Source: Pseudoxanthomonas sacheonensis (GTDB lineage Bacteria; Pseudomonadota; Gammaproteobacteria; Xanthomonadales; Xanthomonadaceae). Taken from it: a stretch of DNA of 64,000 bases. The position numbers were made by a program, and so were the translations under genes. The DNA is taken from positions 248,001 through 312,000 of the forward strand of contig NZ_PDWS01000002.1 in NCBI RefSeq assembly GCF_010093305.1, given 5' to 3'. This document shows, piece after piece, positions 18,845-27,000 of this stretch. Numbering within the stretch: position 1 is the first letter of the stretch; each line of letters opens with the position of its first letter. The notes beneath the pieces were generated by a model that was not told the DNA's origin, searched no databases, and was given only the letters and a program-made list of their open reading frames with translations.

Positions 18845-19721
18845 CCTCGAACGCATTGGCCAGCATCCGGTAGACGGTGCGCTGACGCTCGTTCACTGCG
18901 CGCGGCGCGGTGATTTCCAATTCCACGATCTGGTCGCCGGTGGGCGTGCCCGGCAATCCGCGCCCGCGTAGCCGCAGCTTGCGCCCGGCTTCGGAGTCGG
19001 GAGGAATCTTCAGCTCCACCGGGCCGCCCAGGGTGGACACGCTGACCGTGGCGCCGAGCGCGGCCTGCCAGGGAGCCACCGGCAGTACATAGATGATGTT
19101 GCGTCCGTCCACCTCGAACTGCGGGTGCGCGGCGTACTCGACTTCCAGCAGCAGGTTGCCGCCACCGTCGCCCTGCCCGGCCAGACGGATCACCTGTCCG
19201 GGGCGCACGCCCTTGGGCACGCGCACATCAAGCTGCTTGCCGTTGAGCCCCAGGCGCACACTGCCGCCGTCGTAGACCGCTTGCAGCGGCACGGACACCT
19301 TGGCACGCGTATCGCTGGGAGGACGCGGCCCGCGTGCGCCCGCGCCGGGGTGCTGCGCGCGGCGGCCGAACAGGCCTTCGAAGAAATCGCTGAAGCCGCC
19401 GTTCGAGCCATCGCTGCCGAATACCTCTTCGAAATCGAAACCCGGGCCGCCAGCGCCGCCGCGCCCGAAATCGGGCGGCGGACGGAACTCCTCGCCGGGC
19501 CGGTAACCCCGCGCACGCAACTGGTCGTAGGCCTGGCGCTTCTGCGGGTCGCGCAGCGCCTCATAGGCTTCGTTGACGCCTTTGAACTTCTCTTCGGCCC
19601 CCGCTTCCTTGCTGACGTCGGGGTGGTACTTGCGCGCCAACCGCCGGTAGGCGGTCTTGATTTCGGCATCGCCGGCAGTCGGCTCGACCCCGAGCACCTG
19701 GTAGTAATCCTTGAACTGCAT
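18825..19721 (-). CDS. cbpA: DnaJ-class co-chaperone / curved-DNA-binding protein CbpA
   Basis: 298 residues. The J domain (1-68) has the HPD motif at 33-35, which stimulates DnaK. A Gly/Phe-rich region follows (~75-125, FGRGGAGGPGFDFEEVFG). Two DnaJ C-terminal beta domains (~135-285) bind clients. There is no Cys-rich zinc domain, which separates it from DnaJ. At E. coli CbpA length (306). It lies 106 bases after hsp20 on the same strand, and both probably share the heat-shock promoter. No cbpM modulator gene is adjacent. Confidence 0.9.
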   Translation of the reverse strand: MQFKDYYQVLGVEPTAGDAEIKTAYRRLARKYHPDVSKEAGAEEKFKGVNEAYEALRDPQKRQAYDQLRARGYRPGEEFRPPPDFGRGGAGGPGFDFEEVFGSDGSNGGFSDFFEGLFGRRAQHPGAGARGPRPPSDTRAKVSVPLQAVYDGGSVRLGLNGKQLDVRVPKGVRPGQVIRLAGQGDGGGNLLLEVEYAAHPQFEVDGRNIIYVLPVAPWQAALGATVSVSTLGGPVELKIPPDSEAGRKLRLRGRGLPGTPTGDQIVELEITAPRAVNERQRTVYRMLANAFEEKENDG

Positions 19722-19827
19722 CGTTCACCTCATGAGCAATCGGCCCGCAATCCTGCGACTGCGAGCCGATTCTACTTAACTGCGGGGCACGGGCGGCGCT
19801 ACACGCCGAATGCCGTGCCCGCTCCGC

Positions 19828-20280
19828 TTACTGCACCGTCGGTTCGCCGACCTGGATGCGGCGCGGAGCCGGTTGGGCCTTCTTGGGAATGCTGATCTCC
19901 AGCACGCCGTTGCTGCCCTTGGCGACGATGCCTTCGGCGTCGGCGCTGTCCGGCAAGGCGAACTCGCGGTGGAACGCGCCCTGGCGCCGCTCGGTGCGCG
20001 AGTATTTCTCGCCTTCGCCGAGCGCCGGATTGGCGCGCTCGCCCTTGATGCTCAACACGCCCTTGTCCATCTGGATCTCGATGGCGTCGGCGGAGATGCC
20101 CGGCAGATCGGCCAGGATCACGAAACGTTCCGCTTCCTCGCGCACGTCCACGCGCGGCACCCACTGGGCTTCTGCGGGGCCGTTGGCGGCGGTCTTGTCG
20201 AAGAAGTGCTCGAACAACTGGTTGATCTGCTGCTGGCGCGCGACCTGGCGCGGCCAATGGCGGTAACGAACGGCATGCAT
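19828..20280 (-). CDS. Small heat-shock protein, Hsp20/alpha-crystallin family
   Basis: 150 residues. The alpha-crystallin domain spans about 42-135 (VPRVDVREEAERFVILADLPG; GALEGEKYSRTERRQGAFHREFALP-type strands). The C-terminal ISIPKKA continues to an IxI-like tail, RRIQVG. It holds unfolding proteins for DnaK/CbpA. I chose the ATG at 20280 (MHAVRYRHW) because AGGAG lies eight bases upstream; an in-frame upstream start would place the promoter-proximal leader in the coding region. The first gene of hsp20-cbpA. Confidence 0.92.
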   Translation of the reverse strand: MHAVRYRHWPRQVARQQQINQLFEHFFDKTAANGPAEAQWVPRVDVREEAERFVILADLPGISADAIEIQMDKGVLSIKGERANPALGEGEKYSRTERRQGAFHREFALPDSADAEGIVAKGSNGVLEISIPKKAQPAPRRIQVGEPTVQ

Positions 20281-20338
20281 GGTGTAACTCCTGGAATCTG
20301 TTTCCGGTAGGGAGCGGCACTCGGCCGCCATGCACAGG

Positions 20339-20366
20339 AAATAGGCGTCAAGCAGCCGATTTCAAG
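20339..20366 (-). promoter_or_regulatory. Heat-shock (sigma-32) type promoter of hsp20-cbpA
   Basis: On the minus strand CTTGAAA (20366-20360) is followed after 13 bases by GCCTATTT (20346-20339). The sigma-32 consensus is CTTGAAA, 11-16 bases, then CCCCATNT, so the -35 is perfect and the -10 differs at two positions. The leader to the hsp20 ATG is about 50 bases. An overlapping weak sigma-70 reading (TTGAAA-N16-TATTTC) is possible. Confidence 0.75.
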
Positions 20367-20427
20367 TACCTTTGACACGGCCTTACCATTCCACCGCCTA
20401 CCCTTCGTTCATTCTCAAGGAGTCTCC

Positions 20428-20910
20428 ATGACCATCCAGACCGGCGATGCAATCCCCGAAATCACCCTGAAGCGCATCCGCGAGGGAGTTGAAACGGTGG
20501 ACACGCCGACGTTGTTCCAAGGCCACAACGCGGTGCTGTTCGCGGTGCCCGGCGCCTTCACGCCCACCTGCTCCGAACGCCACCTGCCCGGCTTCATCGA
20601 ACACTTCGACCAATTCCGCAAGCGCGGCATAGATGTGTATTGCGTGTCGGTCAACGACCCGTTCGTTATGCAGGCCTGGGGGCAGTCGCAACACGTGCCC
20701 GAAGGTTTGCAGATGCTGGCCGATGGCAACGCCGATTTCACCCGCGCGCTGGGCCTGGAAATGGACGCCAGCGGCTACGGCATGGGCGTGCGTTCCAAAC
20801 GCTACGCGCTGTACGCCGAAGACGGCGTGGTCAAACAGCTGTGGGTCGAATCCCCGGGCGAATTCAAGGTGTCTTCCGCCGAGCACGTACTGGAAAACCT
20901 GCCGAACTGA
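20428..20910 (+). CDS. Peroxiredoxin, Prx5 type
   Basis: A 160-residue thiol peroxidase reducing hydrogen and alkyl peroxides. The peroxidatic Cys48 is in PGAFTPTCSERHLPGF with Thr45 and the conserved Arg later (RYALYAEDGVV). Length and the AFTPTCS motif are those of the AhpE/Prx5 (glutaredoxin-linked) group. It starts at ATG with AAGGAG five bases before. It diverges from hsp20 and precedes a ferritin-like gene, so the pair may serve oxidative and iron stress. It lacks an attached glutaredoxin domain. Confidence 0.93.
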   Translation: MTIQTGDAIPEITLKRIREGVETVDTPTLFQGHNAVLFAVPGAFTPTCSERHLPGFIEHFDQFRKRGIDVYCVSVNDPFVMQAWGQSQHVPEGLQMLADGNADFTRALGLEMDASGYGMGVRSKRYALYAEDGVVKQLWVESPGEFKVSSAEHVLENLPN

Positions 20911-20939
20911 TTCCTTCCCCCACGCCACAAGGCCAGCCG

Positions 20940-21524
20940 ATGTCCAAGCCAGCCAGCAAATCCAAGCCACGGCAAGCTGCCGTTACCGGCAAGTCGCCTT
21001 TGACCGACACCGCCACCCTGCGCGCCAATGCCCGCAGGAACATCGAGGACGGTGCGGTCACCAGCACCTACGGCGCAGACAAGGAGGAAGTGATACGCCT
21101 TCTGAACGGAGCGTTGGCCACCGAGTGGGTCTGCGTGTTGCGCTACTACCGCCATTACTTCATGGCTTCGGGCATGCTGGCCGACTCGGTCAAGGCCGAG
21201 TTCCTGGAACACGCGCAGCAGGAGCAGGAGCACGCCAACAAGATCTCCGAACGCATCGTGCAACTGGGAGGCGAACCGGATCTGAATCCCGACACGCTGA
21301 GCAAACGCGCGCATGCCGAATACAAGGTGGGCCACAACCTTCGCGACATGGTCAAGGAGGATCTGATCGCCGAACGCATCGCCATCGACAGCTATCGCGA
21401 AATGATCAACTACATCGGCGACCGCGACACCACCACCAAGCGCATCCTGGAATCCATCCTGGCCCAGGAAGAAGAGCACGCCGACGAGTTCTCGGACCTG
21501 CTCGACGGCTGGATAGGCGACTGA
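20940..21524 (+). CDS. Ferritin-like/bacterioferritin-type diiron protein
   Basis: 194 residues, four-helix bundle. A polar N-terminal tail (~45 residues, MSKPASKSKPRQAAVTG) precedes the bundle. Likely diiron ligands are the Glu of LATEWVCVLRYYRH, Glu/His of EHAQQEQEHANKI, Glu of EDLIAERIAIDSYREM and Glu/His of LAQEEEHADEF. This ExxH spacing fits the ferritin-like fold. It follows the peroxiredoxin by 29 bases. The basic, Lys-rich tail recalls Dps DNA-binding tails, although the Glu/His positions are those of bacterioferritins; iron storage or peroxide-linked iron oxidation is likely. Confidence 0.8.
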   Translation: MSKPASKSKPRQAAVTGKSPLTDTATLRANARRNIEDGAVTSTYGADKEEVIRLLNGALATEWVCVLRYYRHYFMASGMLADSVKAEFLEHAQQEQEHANKISERIVQLGGEPDLNPDTLSKRAHAEYKVGHNLRDMVKEDLIAERIAIDSYREMINYIGDRDTTTKRILESILAQEEEHADEFSDLLDGWIGD

Positions 21525-21533
21525 CCGGTTTTG

Positions 21534-21600
21534 TAGGAGCGGGCCCTGCCCGCGACGCTTTTATCGGGCGAAATGAAAAGCGTCGCGGGCAGGGCCCTAC
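21534..21600. repeat. Palindromic repeat, GTAGGAGCG family (copy 1)
   Basis: GGGCCCTGCCCGCGACGCTT plus TT (21541-21562) is a perfect 22-bp inverted match to 21576-21597. It is flanked by GTAGGAGC on the left and a CCTAC end on the right. It lies between the convergent ferritin-like and pbpC genes and may also end both transcripts. Confidence 0.85.
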
Positions 21601-21607
21601 ACGATCC

Positions 21608-23944
21608 TCATAAAAGGACGCGGAAACCTATCCGCGTCCAGGCGCCGTTCTCCGCCAGCGCGGTCAGGGTGTGGTCGCCGGGCTCCGCATAGTCGCGCTG
21701 GAAAGACTGCGCGCCCTGGGTCTGCGCTATCCACTTTCCATCCAGCAGCCATTGGATCTTGGCGTCGCTGCCCAGCGCGCGTATCTGCAATCTCGCGGCA
21801 TGCGCACTGCCGGGCGCACGGGCGATGGTGGCGCGGTCGTTCAGGCCTTCGATGCGAAGTTCCGTGGAAGCTTCGCGTCCATCGGCGATGCAGTCCGGGG
21901 ACAGGGCCGGCAACCGGGATTGCTTGCGCGTTTCCGCCGACAGCCACGGCGAGGCCAGTGCCGGCCAGCGCGCGATCTGCGCCGCACGCGGCTCATGCGC
22001 TTTCGCGCACTCGCCCGAGAGCCTGAGACCTGTTTTCGCATCCACCTCGAAGCGCTCGCGTCCTGCACTCCAGAGTCTGGCATCGCGCTCGGCGAAAGTC
22101 GGCGGGACGGCTCCGTCCAGCGTCCATGCCTTCATCCGCCGCTGGCACAGTTGCGGCGCTTCGGTTTCTGGCGGCAGCCCGAGCGGCCAGCAGATCTCGG
22201 TTTCCGCCACGTTGGCCGGCGGCGGCACGGGAACGCCATCGCTGCGCGCGCGCGGCAGACTGTCGATCACTTCGAACATCAAAGGCAGCGCGGTGACCGC
22301 GCCGTACTGGCCCGGCAAGGGCGTACCGTCCGGGCGCCCTACCCACACGCCGACCGTATAGCGGCGCGTGCCGCCGATCGCCCATGCGTCGCGGAAACCG
22401 TAGCTGGTGCCGGTCTTCCACGCTACGCGCGGACGCGAACCGATATCGAACGTACCCAACCCATAACCAGGCCTCGGGTTGGCTTCGAGTATTTCGCGCA
22501 GGATCCAGGCCGCGCCCGGCGACATCATGCGTCGGTCCACCGCCGGGTCGGCATCGGTATAACGCACGCGCCCGGCGAGGCCTTCGCGGTTGAATGCGGC
22601 GAACGCGCCCACCAGGTCTTCCAGCCGCGCGCCTGTGCCGCCCAGGATCATGGCCAGATTGGGTTTGCCGCCACGCGGATATTTCAGCTCGATCCCGCCA
22701 TTGGCCAAGCGCGCGGAAAAACGCGCCGGGCCTACCCGATCCAGCAAGTCCACCGCGGGCACATTCAAGGAAAGCCGCAAGGCTTCGGCCGCGCCGATGG
22801 GACCGTTGAACGCCGAATCGAAATTGCCGGGACGATAGCCGCCGAAAGTCTGCGGCGCATCGATCAGCAGGCTTTCCGAATGGATCAGCCCGTCGTCCAG
22901 CGCCAGCCCATACAGGAAAGGCTTCAAGGTGGAACCGGGCGAGCGCCAGGCCTGCACCATGTCCACGTGGCCCAGTCGTTGTTTGTCGCCGAAAGTCACC
23001 GAACCCACGTAGGCGCGCGCCTGCATACTGGCGTTGTCGACCACCAGCAGGGCCGCCGAAGTGCGTTCGGGAAGATTGGAGAAATAAGCGGCCACGCGTT
23101 CCTCCAGTGTGCGCTGGAGTTCGGGATCGATGCTGGAGACGATGCGCGCGGCCTTGGGATCGGCCTGATGCAGGCGTTCGGCCAGCAAGGCGGCGTTGAG
23201 CGGTGGTTTCAGGGAACGGGCGACCACCGATTCGACGCGGGCATCGTCCACCTCCGCTTGCGACCAGACGCCTAAGGCGACCATGCGCTTGAGCACTTTG
23301 TCCCGCGCCGCGCGCGCCGCTTCCGGATGCCGGTCCGGGCGCAGGCGGCTGGGCGATTGCGGCAACACCGCCAGCAGAGCCGCTTCGGCCTGCGACAGTC
23401 GCGAAGCCGGTTTGCCCAGATAGGCCCAGCTGGCCGCTTCCACGCCCTCGATGGTGCCGCCGAACGGTGCGCGCTCCAGATACAACTGCAGGATTTCCCG
23501 TTTGGACAGATGCGCTTCGAGCTGCAGCGCACGCAGCAGTTGCTTGGCCTTGCCCCAGGGCGTGCGCGAGTGCGGGTCGAGGATGCGCGCGACTTGCATG
23601 GTCAAGGTGGAACCGCCGGAGACGATGCGTCCGCCACTAAGCCATTGCCCGCCCGCGCGCAGCAACGCCCAGGGGTTGATGCCGGGATGCTTCCAGAACC
23701 AGCGGTCTTCGTAGTTGAGCAGCGCCTGCAGGTACAGCGGCGACACGGTTTCGGGAGTGGCCGGGTAGCGCCAGACGCCATTGCGGTCGGCGAAGGCACG
23801 CAGCGGAGTTCCGTCGCGCGCTACCACCAGCGTGCTGGTGTCGCGGGCCTTGGGAAGTGGCAGCGGAAAGGCGAGATCCAGAACGAGGACCGTCACCAGC
23901 ACGGCGACGGTGCCCCATCGAAGCCAGGACAGCAGGCGTCGCAC
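21608..23944 (-). CDS. pbpC: Penicillin-binding protein 1C (bifunctional transglycosylase/transpeptidase)
   Basis: Class A PBP, ~778 residues. It has one N-terminal transmembrane segment (LRWGTVAVLVTVLVLDLAF). The GT51 domain has NYEDRWFWKHPG and GGSTLTMQVAR. The transpeptidase motifs are SPGSTLKPFLYG (SxxK), SLN and KTGTSYGFRDAW. A C-terminal BiPBP-like domain (~90 residues) binds alpha-2-macroglobulin partners. I prefer the GTG at 23944 (VRRLLSWLRWG), with AAGGAAAGG just upstream. The frame stays open to an ATG at 24013, but those 23 codons are translated repeat sequence. It follows the alpha-2-macroglobulin gene, the usual partner. Confidence 0.9.
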   Translation of the reverse strand: MRRLLSWLRWGTVAVLVTVLVLDLAFPLPLPKARDTSTLVVARDGTPLRAFADRNGVWRYPATPETVSPLYLQALLNYEDRWFWKHPGINPWALLRAGGQWLSGGRIVSGGSTLTMQVARILDPHSRTPWGKAKQLLRALQLEAHLSKREILQLYLERAPFGGTIEGVEAASWAYLGKPASRLSQAEAALLAVLPQSPSRLRPDRHPEAARAARDKVLKRMVALGVWSQAEVDDARVESVVARSLKPPLNAALLAERLHQADPKAARIVSSIDPELQRTLEERVAAYFSNLPERTSAALLVVDNASMQARAYVGSVTFGDKQRLGHVDMVQAWRSPGSTLKPFLYGLALDDGLIHSESLLIDAPQTFGGYRPGNFDSAFNGPIGAAEALRLSLNVPAVDLLDRVGPARFSARLANGGIELKYPRGGKPNLAMILGGTGARLEDLVGAFAAFNREGLAGRVRYTDADPAVDRRMMSPGAAWILREILEANPRPGYGLGTFDIGSRPRVAWKTGTSYGFRDAWAIGGTRRYTVGVWVGRPDGTPLPGQYGAVTALPLMFEVIDSLPRARSDGVPVPPPANVAETEICWPLGLPPETEAPQLCQRRMKAWTLDGAVPPTFAERDARLWSAGRERFEVDAKTGLRLSGECAKAHEPRAAQIARWPALASPWLSAETRKQSRLPALSPDCIADGREASTELRIEGLNDRATIARAPGSAHAARLQIRALGSDAKIQWLLDGKWIAQTQGAQSFQRDYAEPGDHTLTALAENGAWTRIGFRVLL

Positions 23945-23950
23945 GCCTTT

Positions 23951-24084
23951 CCTTCTCCCTCCGGGAGAAGGTGGCGCGAAGCGACGGATGAGGGAGTGGA
24001 AATTCCGCGTCACGGATGTCTACCGCGAGCGGATAGTCCGCTCCCTCATCCGCCCTTCGGGCACCTTCTCCCAGAGGGAGAAGG
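23951..24084. repeat. CTTCTCCC-type palindromic repeat pair (copy 3)
   Basis: Hairpins CCTTCTCCCTCCGGGAGAAGG and CCTTCTCCCAGAGGGAGAAGG at each end enclose GGATGAGGGAG and CTCCCTCATCC arms. The element separates the alpha-2-macroglobulin gene from pbpC and supplies the purine-rich stretch before the pbpC start. Confidence 0.85.
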
Positions 24085-24096
24085 GAAGCCCGCAAG

Positions 24097-27000
24097 TCAC
24101 GGCTGAACCACCGTGATCGAAGCCGGCGTCGACTTGCCCACCCCGCGGATATCCGGCCGATACATATCTTCCACCAGCGGCGGCGGCACGCTGTAGGTGC
24201 CGGGCGTGACCGCGCGGACCAGATAGAACACCTTGGCCGCGTCGCCGCGGTCCAGCTTCAGCGCAGCCACGTAGCGGTCGTCGCGGTACTCCTCGTGCTT
24301 GACGTCGGCGGAACTGGAACGGTCGGTGATGTTGATGCCGTCCACCACCACATCCGCCCACTGCTTGGCGTCGCCCAGGTTGAAGTTCTCGATCTCGAGG
24401 CCCGCCGGCAGCAGATCGGTGAACAAGGCGTCGGGCATGCTCACGTTGGCGGTGATGCTGACGCGGACGATCAACGCCTCGCCTTCCTTCAAGACGCCGC
24501 CCTTCCACTCCTTGCCGTCGGTCGTGTAGTAATCGCGCTCGATGCCGATCTGCTTGTTGTCGAAGGCCGGCGCACTACGCGGAATGCCGGCGATTTCCAG
24601 GCTGGCGAACAGCGGCGGCGCGCCTTCCGGCGTGAACTTCACGCCCTTGGCCAGGGTGACGTAGTCGAACGCACGGCCGAACAGCTTGGTTGGCGCAATG
24701 CTTTCGCTTTCGCCGCCTACGCTGTAGCTGCCGGACACCAGTTTCGTCTGGTCGGCCATCAAGGCCTTGCCCAGCCGCGCCAGCGCGACCTGCTCCTGCG
24801 TGCTCAAGTACATCCAGCCGGAATTGCGGCGTGCATCCAACTCGCGCCCCAAGGCCACCGAACGCGCATCGTAAGCCGGCTTGGACAGCTTGCGTTCGTG
24901 CACCAGCGCGATCATCAGCGCATCGTCCCGCACGCGGCTGCCGTAGTCGCCCAGGTAACCGGGACGGTCGCCGGTCTTGGCGAAACCATCGGCGATGGCC
25001 TTCTCGCCCCGCTTCTTGTCGCCCTGCAGCGACAGCGCGATGCCCAGATGGACCAACGGCAAACCGGTGAGGCTCTTGCCGCGCTCGTTGTCGTACAACG
25101 CGCGCAGCGTGCCCAGCGGCGCACGATTCACCCGTGCCAGCACGTAGCCCGAGTAAGCCTGGCTGGCGAACTTCAGATGGTCGCGCGAGTCGTAGCCGTA
25201 GAACTGCGCGCCACCAGCCAGCAGATCCTCGCTCAGGCGATTGAGCGCTTTCTGCAATACGCTATCGGGCACGGCGAATCCGCCCTCCTTCGCATCCAGC
25301 AGGAACTCGACGATGTACGGGGTCAGGCCGGGATTGACGTAACCGTCGTCGCCCCACATGGAGAAGTGCCCAGTCGAGACCTGCATCGAAGCCAGCCGCC
25401 CGAACGCGCCTTCCATGCGCTCGCGCCGCTTCTTCGGATCCAGGCCCTTCACGCCCAGCATCTTGGCGGTGGCCTCGTCCAGTTCCAGCGCTGCATAACC
25501 CTTGCTGGTGGTCTGCTCGGCGCAGCCGTACGGATATTCAAGCGCGCCTTGCAGCGCGCTTGCGAACGGAATCGGCGGCAATGCGCTGACCATCATGCGG
25601 GCGGTGACCGAACCGGTCATCAAACCATCGGCGAACCCGCTGCCCAGTTCCACCGGCGACAGCGTATCGAGCACGCGCGTCTGCGAACGCAGCACCGAGG
25701 GCCAGCCGGCGCGCACCGGCACGTCGTACTTGCGGTCCACTTTGAAACCGCCCCCGTCCACACGCACGCGTACCTGCGCGGTCGTGTAGCCCTCGCCCGC
25801 AACGATGGGGAAGCTCAGCGTGGTCTTGGCGTCCTTGCCCAGCTTGGCGCTGCGTGCCGACTGGGCGATGTTCAACGGCCCGATGCCATCCACCTGCACC
25901 TTGAAGTCGCCTGCCGCGCCGGTGAAATTCTGCACGTCCAGGGTCACCGTGCTCTTGTCGCCCGGCGCCAGCACGCGCGGCAGGCTGGCTTCGGCCACGA
26001 TGGGCGCGCGCACCAGGGTCTCGCGGTCCTTGTTGCCGTAACGGTCGTCGGAATACACCAGCACCGACACGCGCAAGGTGCCGTTGAAATCCGGAACCTT
26101 CAATTTGACCCGCGCATTGCCCTTCGCATCCAGTTGCACCGGCCCGGCGAACAGGTCCACGGTCTGCACGCGCGAAGTCGGGCGCTTGGCCTGCGGCAGC
26201 GCCGCCAGCGCCATGTCGCCGCCGAAACGGATCTTGGCGGTATCGCCTTCGAAGCTTTCGATCACGCGGCCGTACACGTCGTACGCGTCCACGCCCAAGC
26301 GGCGCTGGGCGAAGAACTGCGCATTGGCGTCGGGTACCGGGAAACGGGTGATGTTGAGGATGCCCACATCCACCGCCGACACCGTCACGAACGCCTGCTT
26401 GCCGGCCAGTTCCGGTACGCTGACGGTGACCGGCATATCCTGCTCGGGCCGCATCTGCTTGGGCGCGACCAGACCCACCGAAACACGCCGCGCCCTGCGG
26501 TCCATAGGCACATGCGCCACGCCCACGGCGCGCGCCGGAGTGATCTTGCTGGGCACCGAACCGCCGCGGAACACCAGCGCAGTGACGTACACGTCATGGC
26601 GCTCCCAATCCTTGGTCACCGGAATCTCGAAGGTGCTGCCCGGCTTGGCGTCGATCTCCTGCACGTACAGCAGGCGGTCGCTCTCGACCATCAGCAGGCC
26701 CTTGCCGGGGTGCGGCGGGGTGACGGTGACCTTGAGCGTATCGCCGGCCTTGTAGCCGGTCTTGTCCAGCGCGATCTTCACTTTGTCGGGACGCGCGTCC
26801 AGGCCGCGGTTCTCGTCGTCCCAGCTCCAGCCGGCATTGAACGGATAGCGCGTGGTCAGGCCGGTGGCCGGATCGAACACTTCCAGCCGGTAGCCGCCCC
26901 ACTCCACCGGATAATCGACCTTGGCCGCGGTGGCGCCGACATCGAGGGTCTTCACCTCCAGGTTCTCGAAGCGCTGGGTGAAGTCGTAGTCCCAGCCGTC

